Positions 27,471 through 41,295 are shown, counted from the first letter of the stretch. The stretch: 64,000 nt of DNA from Allolobophora icterica (GCA_963556255.1 OY744610.1:9144777-9208776), one strand, 5' to 3'. Notes: generated by a model not told the origin, from the letters alone. Numbers and translations: made by a program.

Positions 27471-28540
27471 GGGTGGTAGTGATTAAAGAAGGTAATTCCA
27501 ATGATAAAATCCCTTTTACGAAATGCAGGTTTCTAGCTATTGTGCATTTATATATGCATGTATGTGATTATTTATGTATGTATGTATGAATGCATATAAG
27601 TATGTTTGTATGTATGCATGTATAGGCCTATGCATGTATGCAGACACTTAATATAACGGCCCTCTACGCCTCAAAGGCGCTGCTTGCCTGCTAGTCTTAG
27701 AGGCGCAAAGGTTAACCAAGGATAACGAGTTCTTCTGTAAACAACCATTACATGCTCAAAGTCGCCACAGGTGGATTCTCGCACATGGCAGATCCAAACC
27801 AGCAGAGTCGTGATCAGAATGAGGCTAAACGATCAGAACTCCGCTGCTAGCAGTTTGGTAACTGCTGAGAACGTGTATGTTGTGAACGGCCTGTTATTGC
27901 AATGGTAATTGTTGTCTGACATTTATAAACCGCCACAAATAATATACATTTTAGGCTCTTGCGAAACTATGGAAGGACAAATTGAGGAGCTAGAGCCGCA
28001 GCTCCAAGAAAGGCGATTCCAACGAGCGTCGTGTGTATATTAATTCATAAATAAGGAAGTTGTGGAATTCTATTCTATGAAGACAATAGAATATTATCCT
28101 TGAAGTCACTGCCAGGCTAAACGACAACTGTATGCTTTCTGCATCGCAAGGTAGGTCTAGAAAAGTTATGGACAAACGCCGTCTTCTGACAAATCATCGC
28201 CTGCAGTGCAGCTACTTACATTTCCCACAACCGACATCTCTAATGGAAAGCGATGAGATACAACGGGATCGCATTTTAAATGCATTCTTTTCTGCCGTCC
28301 TTGTAATGCAATGTAAAATCTCTCAGCGCCAAACATAAGCCACGTCAGGGAGACTAGCTTATAAACTGGTGCTATATCAGTTTAAACATCGGCGCGATAT
28401 AAAATCAAGTCCACTATAGTCAGGTTGTTTGGTGCCAGATCAGAACCCGCGGAGGTCACGCCGAGGAAGCAGCATTTATGATATAGTGATATGGTGGAAA
28501 TCGTTGATGATGGTGATTGAGGATGGTGGTGGCGCAACAG
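27471..28540. other. Intergenic sequence, no gene recognised
   Basis: A degenerate ATGTATGTATG stretch (27555-27650) is followed by unique-looking sequence with only short unsupported ORFs. Confidence 0.5.
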
Positions 28541-28920
28541 TAGAATCAGGATAGGATAGCTTTAAGAGTTTGGTTTTCAGTCGTGGGTGGACAGCTGCAG
28601 AGGAAATGGCAAGCGGCGGAGAGTTGAGATTGACAGTCGTAATGAGAAGAGGAGAAACTGGCGAAGATCTTTTGAGCGTTCGTGCGAGAGAGATCTGGTG
28701 TAGCGTAGCAGAATATTAGCGAGGAAAAGACTATATGGAGGGCCAAAAAAGATGTAATGAAAATCGAGTAGACCTGGGTGGTTGGATGGTGAATAGATGG
28801 CGAGTGTAAAATGGTTGAGAGGTTTGAAGGGCGTTGTAGGTAAGACTGTACTAGATTCAATGTTGTAATGGATGCGCTGAGGGCAAGTGAGGTGATTTGA
28901 GAACAGACTCAACAGAGGTT
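28540..28920 (-). mobile_element. Possible decayed LINE 3' end
   Basis: On the minus strand, 'ASFSSSHYDCQSQLSAACHF...PPTTENQTLKAIL' loosely follows the F-S-x-x-x-P-x-x-W-N-S-L-P...LK pattern of CR1/L2-type LINE C termini. The match is weak and the reading frame is broken. Confidence 0.35.
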
Positions 28921-29204
28921 ATGTGATGTCCTCGATATCCTTCGTAAGGACAATAGTCTAGAATCTTGAATGCGCTAAATGTCTCGAGGAATGACCATTG
29001 TGCCTTTTTGTAATTCCTTTATTAACTTTGTGCTGGAAAAAATATGGTACTGAAGCTCGTGAAAATGGCCGCCAGTAACATATTCGTAACTGTACCCTAT
29101 TTCTCTGTTAATTAAAAAATCTTATTTCTCATCACAATATATTTTTTAAGACCTCATAGGAGATATTTAGCATGCCGTGATGGGAATATAGACCCTTAAT
29201 GCGG

Positions 29205-29480
29205 CCGACATTAAAAAAAAGGTTGCACCCCTGCCCTAAAGTGCGAAGGAGCAGAACCGACAAGACAATTATGCGTGAGGGTCAGGATCTGAAACTGGAT
29301 ACGTTGCTGGATGGAGAACCAGTGCAAAGTACCCACATTAAGCATAATGGAAGCTATATGGCCAAACCTGGACTCTAATAAGACGGACAGCTGCATTGAG
29401 AACAGACTGAAGCTTCGAAATATTAGGCCTACCTAATGAAAGCCCAGCAAAGATAGCGTTACAAGAGTCCACCTTGGTGC
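29205..29480 (-). mobile_element. LINE reverse transcriptase fragment (CR1/L2-like)
   Basis: Minus-strand frames read 'VDSCNAIFAGLS...ISKLQSVLNAAVRLI' and then, after a frame change, 'LHWFSIQQRIQFQILTLTHNCL...APSHF'. This is the order expected near the end of CR1/L2-type RT proteins (LDYCN..., LHWLP...RI.FK...APSYL). It is broken and truncated at both ends. Confidence 0.75.
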
Positions 29481-30109
29481 AGATAAGGACGTGAATTAAA
29501 TAGTAATGGCATGAAAGAAGCGTTTGGTTTACAGCGTCGTATCATCCGTGATACGGCGCTGATGAAGGTAACACGTCATAGTAAGAATTACGACTGACAT
29601 ACACATTGACCGCATTTCCGATTTCAGATGTAGTTATTCATGTACACAAATAAAGCTTATTTCTTTATTATAATGAACTAACCAGTTCCATCTAGAGCTC
29701 TGCGAAGTTCATTTCGAAAGAAGTTGCTCGTAAGTGTGCTGCTCCAATGCGAACAGACAGATCGAAGTCTGCTTATAACCAGATCAGCTTTTTCTTTCCA
29801 CGCACTTTTGGCCAGCTTCATACCCTTCACTTCCATTACTACGGCTTTAATTAGGATAGACTCAAGTAGCTCAGTTGGTAGATCATGCAGCTACAGGTTC
29901 AATTAAAAGATATCACGTCTGCTCACACATTTCTTTAGAACTCATCATAAACACAAATCAATTAAATCAATTAAAGATCTTTCAACCGAAATATGCAAAG
30001 AGGGGATTCTTTTGAATAGACACATATTAGAAGGTTAAGAAACATGAGAACGAACTGCATGATAGTTAAGTGGCGTCTCCACAAGTTTATAACAAAGGCC
30101 AGTAGGTAA

Positions 30110-30490
30110 TGTCGCACCTATCTCTCTGCCCGCATCCAGTTCAAGGTCCTCATCCTTGTCTCTAAGGCTCAATTTGGTTTCGCTTCGAAATATTTATTTA
30201 TCGCCCTCACTTTGCTGCTTCTCTTCGTCCTCTTCGTTCTTCTGACCGTTTGGACCTCCTCGTTCCCCGTGCCAGGACTTCTCTGGCTCAATCTAGGTCT
30301 TTTGCTTCCATTGGCCCTGCTCTTTGGAATGAGCTTCCTCTGTTCGTTCGTTCTTCTATTCTCTCAGGTAACGTCTCTTCCTCTGTTACCTTTCTTAAAA
30401 CTTGCTTTTTCTCTCGGAGTCTCTCGCACTGGCAGCGCTTCTGAATGGCCCGCCCGCTAGAAGCGCTTTATTAATATCCGAATACAATAC
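30110..30490 (+). mobile_element. LINE 3' end (CR1/L2-like)
   Basis: Plus-strand frames read 'ARIQFKVLILVSKAQFGFA' and, after frame changes, 'RARTSLAQSRSFASIGPALWNELPL', then 'FLKTCFFSRS'. This is the C-terminal signature of CR1/L2-type LINEs. The tail is GCGCTTTATTAATATCCGAA followed by TACAATACAAT. Dead copy. A second tail (gacgctttgtaaatgtccg) lies at 30668-30710. Confidence 0.75.
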
Positions 30491-30499
30491 AATATCTTT

Positions 30500-31879
30500 G
30501 CCGATTTGATCTTTCTTGGTATTATTAATCAGCATAAAAGTAATTCTTTTTTTCCTTTGGACCTTTTAGTTATTTTCAAGATTTTCAAAATAATTTGCCT
30601 TTTAGACCAATTTCTAACCTGTAATCTGTCCTAGTGTTGACATAGGATGCAATATATATATATAGCGGGAAAGACGCTTTGTAAATGTCCGAATACAATG
30701 CAATACAATTAAGACATTTGGTTCAACATGCTGAAAATGGCGATCGTAGAATTATATGACAGTAATGAATTGACGCTTAAGTGACAGGATCGATATATCT
30801 GTAGAATGCAGCTTCATCTTCCGTTTAGAACCAACGACGGATGTGATGCATAGACACAATTTGGTGTATCCTTGTAAAATGTAAGTAGGCCTATTTCTAA
30901 GTGTTAATAAGGCTATATTTACCAAAAAAGCATAGAAAGTGTACACCATTAAGCCGCACAATTCCAGCATGTTACAAAGCTTAGATCGAGACAAAGTATG
31001 ACTTTCATTTAATGCTATGTAGCTTACCATTGTGTCGCTAGATGAGGTGAGTTTTGCACGTTTAGCATTGTCTTCGTGTTGCAATACTGCTGCAAAAGAA
31101 ATAAATATATTTATCTCAAATACAATTCTTGGCCTCAAAAGTTGAATATCATTTAGATATGAAGCTATGATGTAGCCACGCTAACATCCATTAGTCTCGT
31201 ATGTTTGCGAATACGTTCCTGAATACGCGTAACTAGAGAAATGATATTTTGCTACATGATTCTGACTAGCATCATAAACTGTTCATTATGGGATACTGAT
31301 TGGAGCTTTTTTAAAAACCGGAAAGAACTATTAGAGACTTCCTTAGATTAACTTACAGTCTGATCCTTCGGTCTTTTGCTCTTCATTACCAATTTCAGCT
31401 GATGATCGTTTCTTTGACATGACGAAAGGGAATCACTGGCATCTGCAGATGAACAAACGTCGCGGCTCTTGCCACAATCAACATCAATATTGCAAGCAAC
31501 GGCAAATGGATATACGTAAGAGCTCGAAGGAGAATAGCAAACTCAGGTCTGTTTGCAAACGTATGCCGCCATGTAGATGAATGACAGGAAATAAAACAGT
31601 TAAAAATATATTTCAAATTAAAGAATCGAAGCGAGTGAATCTGTTAAATATAATTATAATGACGTCTTGAAACCATTACTGTGACGTCACGCAAAGGACA
31701 TGTCTTACACTTCGTATTTAACAATATTACTAGCTGTAAACCCGTGAAAAATCACGGTATATAAAAAACAATTATTAATAACGTCATATTATAGGCCTAT
31801 AGCCGTCGTCAAAACGACCGTCAAGACAACCGTCGCCAAGGCGGCAGTATAGTGACGTCACAATAGTGTTTGTTTACGG

Positions 31880-31880
<1 letters not shown>
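30500..31880. other. Intergenic sequence, no gene recognised
   Basis: The ORFs at 30752-31138 and 31395-31616 (minus) match nothing I know and contain no domain motifs. A second LINE-type tail is present near 30670. Confidence 0.5.
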
Positions 31881-31887
<7 letters not shown>

Positions 31888-31934
<47 letters not shown>

Positions 31935-31935
31935 G
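31888..31935. repeat. (GACA)n microsatellite
   Basis: About 12 uninterrupted ACAG/GACA units. Confidence 0.95.
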
Positions 31936-32467
31936 TACAACGGTTATTATGTAAGTTGATAATAATATAATTGATATAATTATAATAGTTATATGAATTA
32001 TATCACGCATATAATATCATATAATAATAATTAATAGGGCATAATATTGTTGCAAAATTTTATTATTACTTACTTTTATTGTTTAAATTAATTGTTCATC
32101 CTTAATTTTAATTATTTAGTATTATTGATATTTCTATTATTATTATCGTTATGGTTGTTCTTACTTTCAGCCAAGATGGAATATCTTAAGGTTAGATGAA
32201 GATACATGAAGCATGTTTGAGACTTGTTGCATATAGGATGGCTAGTCTTCTCTCATCTCGACTGAGGCGTCTTGCTAAGCAATAATTGTGTCGAAGTGTT
32301 GGATGGCTACAGAAGGCGTTTAAATATGTCGTTAAGCACTGGGAATTAGAACTATGTTCCTTCTTCGTACGTGTTGTGGCCTGACGAATTATCGCCTTCT
32401 CCACTCTTTCTTGTGTATGGCAATTGCTGCAAAATATAGTTTAATTTGCAACAGATATCATCTTATC

Positions 32468-32578
<111 letters not shown>

Positions 32579-33309
32579 CAATTGTACATGTATCATAGAC
32601 GTTTGTACATGTATCATTGACAATTGTACATGTGTCATAGACGTTATCAGTTGTATTATTTTATGTAATTAAACACTGAATATTAACGACATTGCAATGT
32701 TCTGTTTGACACCTTTAAATGGTGTTCATCAGACCTTACAATAAACTCTCACTGCTCTGTATGTGCTCTAAATAGTCGTCAATGGCCTTTGATGTCATAT
32801 GCCGACGTTAAACCATAGAATTAATAACATAAGCGAACAGAAATGTCAAAAAAAGTAATGAACATTTGCATGTTGCGCTCCTCTCATTGGCCACTTCCAA
32901 CCAATGAATATTAATGAACAATGACGTCACTTTTTAAAAATTTGGACCTTCCGACGGACCTTCGTTTCACAGTTTATTAAAAGTAAATTTCAGTAAAGCG
33001 CAAAAAACTGTTTTTTTTACTAACGGCTTCAAACGGGCTTAAACTAATTTACTTAGGGGCGAACAGGCTGAAATGAACAAACGAAAATGCAATTTTATAT
33101 TGTGTTCAACCGTCTTAGGATGGACAAAGATCTTCCCGCCTTTTCGCCACCTGTCACCGTTCATCTGGCAACGATATTATTAATCTACTTAGGTGGCGAA
33201 CAGTTTGAAACAAACGTACGAAAATACATTTCAAATGTGTTTTTAAACCATCTTAGTACGTGCAAACTTCTAGCAATAAATAATAATTGATCCCGTTCAC
33301 AATTGGCGT

Positions 33310-33655
33310 TTGAAGTTAGAATAGAATAGAATAGAATAAGTTTAATTGATCCAACTCAAAGGTACATAATTTGTAAGAGATTGATCTGGGTAACAGTTCC
33401 CAGATCACTAGAGAAAATGAAATGTATAAACTTATACAAAATGCAGAATACAATACCTGGGTCAACGTACACATAAGTCCAAAGTTCCTGTCAAATCTGA
33501 CAGGCCCATGAGTAAACTGCCAATAATGCCACACTCAAAAGGAGTGCCTTTGAATATAAAGTAATAAAACAAGAAGTCAATTCGGATAGTTGACCTCAAT
33601 TGGGAAGTCCAGAAGGGATTAGATCCCGCTAAGAAGGGCCCCCTATTACAAATGG
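33310..33655 (-). mobile_element. LINE 3' untranslated tail
   Basis: Read on the minus strand, the segment starts with GGGCCCTTCTTAGCGGGATC, runs through 'gtattctgcattttgtataag' like sequence and ends in an (ATTCT)n tail at 33317-33340. The start resembles the 3' region of the LINE at 52080-52270 (GGGCCCTTCCTAGTGGGACC). No ORF remains. Confidence 0.55.
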
Positions 33656-34000
33656 AATTTTTGGCAAGATGGCTTTCAGTGAAGGAACAAATTGAAGATT
33701 AACTTGTTTTACTGGTAAACAGGATAGTAGCCTACATAAAAAATATATAAAAAAATAAACATAAACAGTTACAGACTAGAAATTAATATAAAGTGCTCCA
33801 TTAGACACCTTTGAATCGTTTCTGTGCAATAATAAAAATTACTTATTTTCGCCCAATCGCTTTAGTTCTCACTTATTCTGGTCCTTTGTGTTATTCTGGG
33901 TTAGTTGTGTTGCCCAAGGGTGTAAGTTTCTTCTAAGTCGTGATATATCAACCTAACTCCTCCACTACTCTGCCAGTGGTAGTGCCAAACCCAAACATCG

Positions 34001-34265
34001 TGGGGGGTCCATAGAGTAGTGGTAACATCACTGGCGTGAAGAGCAATAGGTAGCGGGATCGCTTCCCGCAACCCTCCCAAAGGTCTACTCAGCCTATCAT
34101 TCGCGAGATGGCGCGTTGTGAAAATGAGATGTAGGACGTGATGGGCGCCTTTAATGGCTGCCGTATAGTTAAAATTCGACTCCTGTAATAACTTGTGATC
34201 ATCCGTTCATACTGATTTGTAATCATAATGCGTAGTTGTCATTTTGAAAATATTAAACGAAGATT
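34001..34265 (+). mobile_element. tRNA-derived SINE (second family)
   Basis: The head carries an A-box-like TAGAGTAGTGGTAACATC and a B-box-like GTAGCGGGATCGCTTCCC, then a unique body with an AT-rich end. The paralogous block near 1715-1730 lacks it: the flanking text reads straight from the 'ccaataatcg' side to 'gttcaatcgctagctc'. This marks an insertion in one copy. Confidence 0.75.
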
Positions 34266-34489
34266 AGGGGCCGTTCAATCGCTAGCTCATGTTAACACAT
34301 GCGCCAAATGTTCAGGCAAAGTCGGCGTCAAAGGCCTTGGCAGCCATAGGATGTCGTTAAGCATAACATAACGTATTATTCTTATTTCCAAAGTTTAACG
34401 ACAGCTTCTGTCTGCAATGACCGTTGACGTCGTCAAAGATAATAATTGTATTGCAGTTCAGCTTCCAGTTTTAAAGGACATCTTGGCGT

Positions 34490-36555
34490 CGACCTTATAT
34501 TATATTCCTGATAAACACTAGAAAGGTTTTGTATATAATTGGACGTTTGGACGGATTCCAACAGTTTATCGGTATTTTATGGTATCGAAGGCCGTTGCAA
34601 AGAAAAGAAAGAAATATTATTGTGTACAGTTTTCACTGTTAGTTAATGTTACTAATGCCTTCAGTGAGCGAATGCCAATGCTTGTGGTGATTAAATTTCT
34701 TTTTGAAAAGAGCTATTTATAGCGTCTGAAATAAATTATTTAAAGGTGTTCAACGCGAGCCGAACACTTCATCCAGTATACTGTGTTTAACGACATCTTG
34801 TGGCTGTGGTTGACGTCGACCTCGCTTGTGGTTATTAAAAACAGCCAAATGTTAATTGAATGGTAATTGAACATTTATACAGCGCCGCTCAGAGAGTAAA
34901 ACAAATCTGAAGCCTATGATTATGACGTAAAATGTCATTTAGAACTAGTCTACTACATTGCAATCGAAATCTCGAGATTTTTAAAGCGCCTAAAGGAAGC
35001 TTAGTCGTGAGAACTAACGTCATTTAAAGGTAGTCGGTCGAAACAAAATCAAAAGACAAACAGGGTAAAACTTGGTTAGGCTTATGGTAACAAAGACAGT
35101 TGAAGAGAATTCGCAAGTTTCTTCCCCATTTTAGTATCAAATTTCTATCATATTTATATATGAAAATATCCCGCTTACTCTGACCAAGGAAAGATCTTAA
35201 GCCAATATTACCACACATAGTCAAAGTAATTCACTAATTACACATGGATCATTGTAAACATAATTATTGTGTATATGAAAACCTATGCTGAAAAATAAAC
35301 GAAATTGATTGAGAGATAGGGCCTATACATTTCAATACACTTACTAATAATATTATATGTACAATGGGATTAATAATCAAACGAACAATATATTTTCTAT
35401 GCGGTATTTCTATTATCATTGGCAGTTTTCTTTAAATACTTCTCATGGAGAATCAGATGAGTCGAGTTGGAATTCTTGAAGAGGTGAGACTTCAGTTTTG
35501 ATTGGAAATCCTGAGGGTGAGAAAAAATTTCCTTTCAAATTCTGACCCATCTGTACATCTTCGCCACTACTCCCAAGGGTTGTGTTTGAGTAAACTTAGA
35601 TTGAAATGCTAAATGAATTGAAGAAAAGAAATCTTCAGTTCTCTTGAATATAGAATTAATCGGGTATAAAAACAATAGTTAGACCTGTGATCCTGCATTG
35701 GCATCCGCCGCTGGATGCTCTTTGACGCCAAGAATTTTTTGAACAAACCTTGAGGGAGCTGCCCAGTTGACGGAACTGGAGGGACGTTTATTTGCCCAGA
35801 GTCACTTTGTAGAGCAAATGAGTACGTACCATTCTCCATACACCGGTGGTTCAATTATTTTACCAATTGCTTTCTGAATTCTGTGCAGAATTAAGTTTAC
35901 TTTCCCGCTGGCATAGAAAATAGCAATAATCATCAGCAAACAACGAAACTATGCAAGCCCAAATCACTGAATAAGCGAAACGTAATGAGTCCTTTTCATA
36001 GCATTGGAAAGAGAGGATTTAAAGGTGTCTATGCAATCTTATTTAAATGTCACTAGTGTCTGTATTTCGTAATCGTAATGGTAAACTCCAAACTCTAAAG
36101 CGCCACTCGAAGCCTAGCGCTGGGCACAAGCTTATCACGAGTGCTTCGTCAGGTCAGAGGGGCTTTTAGATAGTTCGTCAAAGGGAGGTCAGTGTCTGCT
36201 TTCCATGGATCCAGATCAAAGAGGATGCAGAGAGCTGCTAAGGCCGGTGTTACTTGGATCGACAAGGAATTGGAAGGTGGAAGATCAGATGAGTCATGGA
36301 AGGAATTTCTTCTCTGTACGAGCAGTGACGGAGATAGAAGCTGTTAAAAGGAATCGCAGAGATATAGGCCTATTGCGCGAAAGGTGAGGGAATTAAAGGT
36401 GTCGAAACAGACCCCTGTGTTTTTGTAGTGTATTTTTTGAAAACCTTATTCTTCTTTCGGGGCTTTCGCACTGGGAGCGCTGCTGAATGGCGCTATACAA
36501 ATCTCCAAAAACGATACAAATACAATATAATAAAATGCATTACAATACAATACAA
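34490..36555. other. Repeat-derived intergenic sequence
   Basis: There is a reverse-oriented GTTTAACGACATCTTGTGGC word near 34787, a CR1-like LINE tail near 35450-35525 on the minus strand ('DFQSKLKSHLF'-type text), and a match to 1960-2090 at 36060-36180. AAAGGTGTC words occur at 36020 and 36395. No gene is supported. Confidence 0.5.
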
Positions 36556-36559
36556 TACA

Positions 36560-37190
36560 ACTAACAATTTCTAGCGCGCTTCAACAAGACAAGTCTTGCA
36601 CAGAAGCGCGTTGCGCTACACTTCTAGTCATAGTACAATGTGAATAGGTGAGTTTTTAATTTAGATTTGAATTGTGCAACAGATGCGCATTGACGGACTG
36701 TAGTTGGAAGACTGTTCCATTCTATAGGTCCTGAGACTGAGAAGGCACGACTACCAAACTTCCGGTTTGCGTGAAGTACAGTAAAATCCCCTCGCGTGGC
36801 CGATCTGAGTCCTCTGGACTTGGAAGCAGAACATGTTGTGACCATGGATGTCATGTACAAGGGAGAGGTTAAAGAGTTGATATGGTACATGAGGAGGCAG
36901 ACTTTGAAGGCGATACGGGCACGGATAGGAAGTCAGTGTAGTTGCATGTATGGCGTGATATGATCTCTAGGACCGATACCTTTTACTAGACGAGCAGCCG
37001 TGTGAAGAACAGATGACAGATGTTGTAGTGTCGATGAAGGAAGACCGGATAGGACAGAGTTGCAGTAGTCGAGGCGAGAGATGACGAGGGCTTGAACAAC
37101 ATTACTAGAACAACTGAGAAAAAATGGTTATATAGGAGAAGAGGACCCTGTTTAAAGGCACATAATTGCACCTCTAGACCGTATTCGTCT
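36560..37190 (-). mobile_element. LINE reverse transcriptase C-terminal portion (CR1/L2-like)
   Basis: Read on the minus strand, 'SRLDYCNSVLSGLP...LQHLSSVLHTAARL', then 'RARIAFKVCLLMYH', then 'GSRAFSVSGPIEWNSLP' and 'FKSKLKTHLF' follow in the right order. One stop interrupts the frame near 36935. The intact last segment is 36624-36890. This is the best-preserved CR1/L2-type piece in the window. The tail text (gcgctatacaaatctcc, then (ATACA)n) lies at 36480-36560 in the opposite orientation and may belong to another copy. Confidence 0.85.
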
Positions 37191-37614
37191 CCAGCCTTAA
37201 TTAGCATTGTAGCTATAAGAGAGTTTCAACCGTTGCTTATACAAGTGTACGCTTTAAATAGCAAAAGTTGAAAGCGTTTAGAAGGTGTCTCATTATAGCC
37301 GCTCATTCTTGTAGTATAGTTTCCGTTTTCTGAACTACATCTGGCGGCTGCTGGAACTATCCAGTCAGCAAGAGATGAAAAGACATTTAATAGGTCAAAT
37401 ATGGGCCACTAGCTGTTCTATACAGGAATGTTTTGGCAAGGTTAAAGTTTACTTAACACTGCTAGCGTGATATTAGTCTCTGATTTGAACGTTTTTAACT
37501 CCGCTACAGGTTTTGCCTTCGCTGCGTGGTAAAACCTCCAATCTAAATCCCTAAAAAGCTTAATTGTTTACTCATCAAAGAGGAGGTGCTAAATTGGAAC
37601 GTTACATTCAGTTA

Positions 37615-37765
37615 ATACCCGGAGTCAGTCACTAAGGAGTTAGCGACTGACTTGATGAGTTAGCGACTGATTTAGCGACTCAGTCGACTAAGTCGCATGC
37701 TTGTCGACTGACCAAGTCGCTTAGACTTATCGACTGACTTAGCAACTTGCTATCAACTTCTCAGA
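37615..37765. repeat. Degenerate TTAGCGACTGA repeats
   Basis: Short words TTAGCGACTGA and AGTCGACTAAGTCG recur in direct and inverted orientation. Possibly the remains of a small foldback element. No gene is present. Confidence 0.6.
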
Positions 37766-37966
37766 TTATCAGGTATGTCTATTGGCCATTACTGATTACC
37801 TAACAATGTTATGAATTTTGCCACATACTGTACTGACTGTGCCATCATTTCCGTGGGCATTAGATGGGACCAATAGGCGAATATGGGTCCTATATGGACT
37901 CAAATTCATGTAGACAACTAGGCATGCTGACAGAAGAATGTGATGACTGTGAAACTTAATGTTAAT

Positions 37967-38177
37967 CAGGGCTGTAGTGGTAAAATTAGAGGTGAGCACA
38001 CGCTATCGGTTAGTTTTCTGAAACAAATTAGAGGTGAGTATAGGCTACTTTATTTGTGAGTATACGCTATAAAGAATTTTAATATAAAAAATATGAATAT
38101 TTTATCAGTTGAGTATACGGTCTCTATAGAGGTGAGTACACGCTGTATACCCGCGTATACCCTCGACTACAGCCTCG
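37967..38177. mobile_element. hAT-type MITE, 211 bp
   Basis: The ends are CAGGGCTGTAGTGG and, inverted at the right, CGAGGCTGTAGTCGAGG. The perfect 8-bp duplication ATGTTAAT flanks it at 37959-37966 and 38178-38185. Interior words GAGGTGAGTA...ACGCT are repeated. There is no coding capacity. Confidence 0.85.
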
Positions 38178-38189
38178 ATGTTAATGTGA

Positions 38190-41080
38190 ATTTGTCACGC
38201 ATTTAAGTGCATTTAAAAGATTTAGAGCATACCACTAGATCCAAGGCTGCATTGCAGCGCTTGTTCAGCCTATATCTAAAACAATTGCTATGTTGAAGAG
38301 AATCCCACTATTATCCCTTGAATTAGGCCTAGGTAAGGAAATAAAAATTATATGCGTGTAATTACGAAGAGATGTCGATGGCATAGAACATAGATAAGTA
38401 GGCCTATAGCGTAGCTCTATGGCAGGAGAATTATATGATAGCCAAATAATGAGGATTGCACTATAAAACTCAATAATTGTTCTATAACATTCGTGAATTG
38501 CGTTAAATTGCTATTGCGTGCTTATGATGACATGGTAATTATACATAAGTTTATCCTAGCTCTATGGCAGAAGAATATGATGATTGCACTATAAAACTCC
38601 ATGGAGTCCATGGTAAGCAATAAAATAAACGGCCCATATTCAGCCGCAAGATGTCGTTACAAATTGGAAGTATATTATAATATAGTGTTTTATATATTGC
38701 TTTGAACTTTTTTGTAAAAGAACTAGGATCGAAATATATACTATATTACGATACACCATACAATATTATATCATACTATAATATAGCCATGTGTAGCCTT
38801 CTTGGTTATGGTTATTAAGGCCTATCTGTTTTTGTTTCATTATCTTTGTTGATGACAATAGCAAGTCAACGACAAAGACATCACAGGTCGAACCGCTTTC
38901 CACATAAACTCAGCAATGGACATACTTACCTTATGAATATACGGTATACAGCAAACCTGTCTGTGTATGCGTTTCTGTGTCTTTATGTCTGTTTCTATGT
39001 CTAACGCAATGTGGAAAGCGGTCTATCTGTCTCTCTGTCTATCCACGGATTTGTGCAAAACCGGCTGAATGGACAGTGGCTGAGTTGGTTATATAGAGAG
39101 AGAGAGAAAGAAAGACAAACAGACAGACAGAGACAGAGACAGACAGACTGAGAGACAGAAACATAGACACAGAGAGAGAGAGACGAACATTGGACCGAAT
39201 TAAATTATGTGTTAATATTCGGGTTCAAACGACATCTTTCAGTGTCTTGCTCCTATAATGGCGACAATTTCTACTACACTGTAGGTTTTAAAAGAAACAG
39301 TCATAGGCCTACATCAATAGTCATCACATATTTTGACAGAAAATTGCACAAATATCCTGGTTCTGCCATTCCGCCATCCACTTGCGGATTCCTCTGAGCA
39401 ATTCGCGGCGCTCACGTTGGGAAAGACTGCTCGAATTACACACCTTTAATTGCATGCATCATTGCAATATAATAAAGAAAAATCACGTTTAATCGCTAGA
39501 TCACGCACTATCAGTGGTAGCTATAAATTATGTCGTTAAACATTGGAATACAATTATCATAATCCCTCTATGATCCTACGTTTCAAAAGAGCAGTCCTTT
39601 AAGATTCCCCGAGAGATGGGCATATGAAGTGACATCGAATTCATTTTCTTAGCATCGGCATACTAATGTGGGTGACCAGTCCTATCCCTCGCCCTTTCTT
39701 CTTCCCAACGAAAGTGTACGGTTAGTGTACTCATAATAGCCGTGTTGGCCAGGTGGTGCAGAAATCTCGACCCAGTATATTCATACCCACATATAGGGGC
39801 CTATAATAGAGAGGAGAGGCATACATAATCATAATCATAATCAAACAGACTGTGTATATCAATTAAACAAATCAGAAAGATAATCAAACGGTTAAAACTG
39901 GTTTCTCGATTTCTGTTACAGAACAAAAAGATATCATAGGAAACTTAGACGTCATGGCAACGTCCTACGACCCGTCGCAGAAATTGTCAGTTAGCGATCG
40001 GGTTACAATCGGGCTTTGACGTTCTCAATTAATTTGTCCATTAATTGCGATCCTAAAGGTACCGCCCAAGTGTAAATAATGTAAATGTTTTCCTAGACTC
40101 TAGAGCGACCGTGTGGCCTCTGTATTGATCGATTGATATCCTTTACAATCGTTGTCCGTTTGAATAGGCGCAACGCCATTTAAGGTCCCTGTGTATGGAA
40201 CGAGATTTAAATCTCTGAAATAAAACTCCATCTGTTTGTTAGGTCGGGTTTGTTTCTGTTAAGCGACGCTCTGTCATAACAGGTCGAATACAGAGATATA
40301 CCACATTGTATTCTATTATATTAAATATATTTGGAAATACCAAATGTTTAAAGAAAACGAGTTATATGTAGCGTTTTGAAAAGCTTATAAAAGAGTATAA
40401 ATAGCCAGCATCGGATTTTTAGATTAGGTTTTTGTTTAACGAGTCTGTCCAATAAATATAATCCGCCATCAGAGTTAATATAATAATAAAGAGCACGAGG
40501 CATATGTAAAGTCTGGAGAGTATTATAAAAAGGTGTCGTAACTGTACATAATAGTATTCTTAATATTCACTGTTTAACGACATCCTGTGGTTGCCAGAGC
40601 AGTTAAAAACAACGGTCACAGCAGCCATTAGATGTCGTTAACCAGTGGATACAACTAGACATTGTCAAAAAGAGACGCTGTAATATCGCCCAGGCCCCTT
40701 TTAATTGAGTTTTTCACACTCTGCAGTCGGAAAGCGATTTGCGGAATCAAGCTGCAGTTCCTTAATCAACAGACATTAGTTTTGTAGCGCCTGATTTCAA
40801 ACTATGATTCATTATTTATTTCTTTGATATGGGAGACCAAAATCCATGAAATTAAACAGAATAAGCGAGATATCGGGGGTGTTTTAAAGCTTCCAGCGCC
40901 CTACCCTTCCCCGGCTACAATCATCCAAGTTTCTCAGCACCTTGCAAAGAGTTAGAAGAGGGAGACAGCGCAACTTATTTTTACGACGCTCAGTGTATTC
41001 AAATCCACATATATCGATAACATCCCGCGCGATTGGATCAATCTTCAGAAAGCCATGCAGTGAGATAAGGCGACAAGTGG
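38190..41080. other. Intergenic and repeat-derived sequence
   Basis: A (TCTG)n-type stretch at 38955-39050 faces a (CAGA)n/(GAGA)n stretch at 39090-39190. ATGTCGTTAAACATTGG words occur at 39530 and near 40630, and the reverse form near 40565. ORFs are short and unsupported. Confidence 0.5.
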
Positions 41081-41084
41081 TTCA

Positions 41085-41295
41085 TTGTACCCGAGGTCCG
41101 TTCTGCGCCATCAATTGAGGCATTCCGGACCCGGCTCAAGCGTCATCTTTTCATCAAAGCCTATCCGTCTGCTAAATAAGACCGGCTATCATGCTAGGCT
41201 GTAGGTTTTGTTTGTACAGCGCCCTTGTAGCGTCATGGTCGTGTTACGGCGCTATAGAAATTGTCCGTGTTATTATTGTTATTATTATTCATATA
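41085..41295 (+). mobile_element. LINE 3' end (CR1/L2-like)
   Basis: The plus strand reads 'EVRSAPSIEAFRTRLKRHLFIKAYP' and stops soon after, typical of the last residues of CR1/L2-type LINEs. A ~90-bp 3' tail follows (acagcgcccttgtag, acggcgctatagaaattgtcc) and ends in (ATT)n. Confidence 0.75.

Noticed and set aside
27214..27501. Poly-Asp and poly-His ORFs across the ATG/GGT repeat
   Set aside because: Produced purely by microsatellite translation on both strands.
37615..37765. CRISPR-like array of TTAGCGACTGA words
   Set aside because: Words are irregularly spaced, degenerate and in both orientations, in an animal genome.
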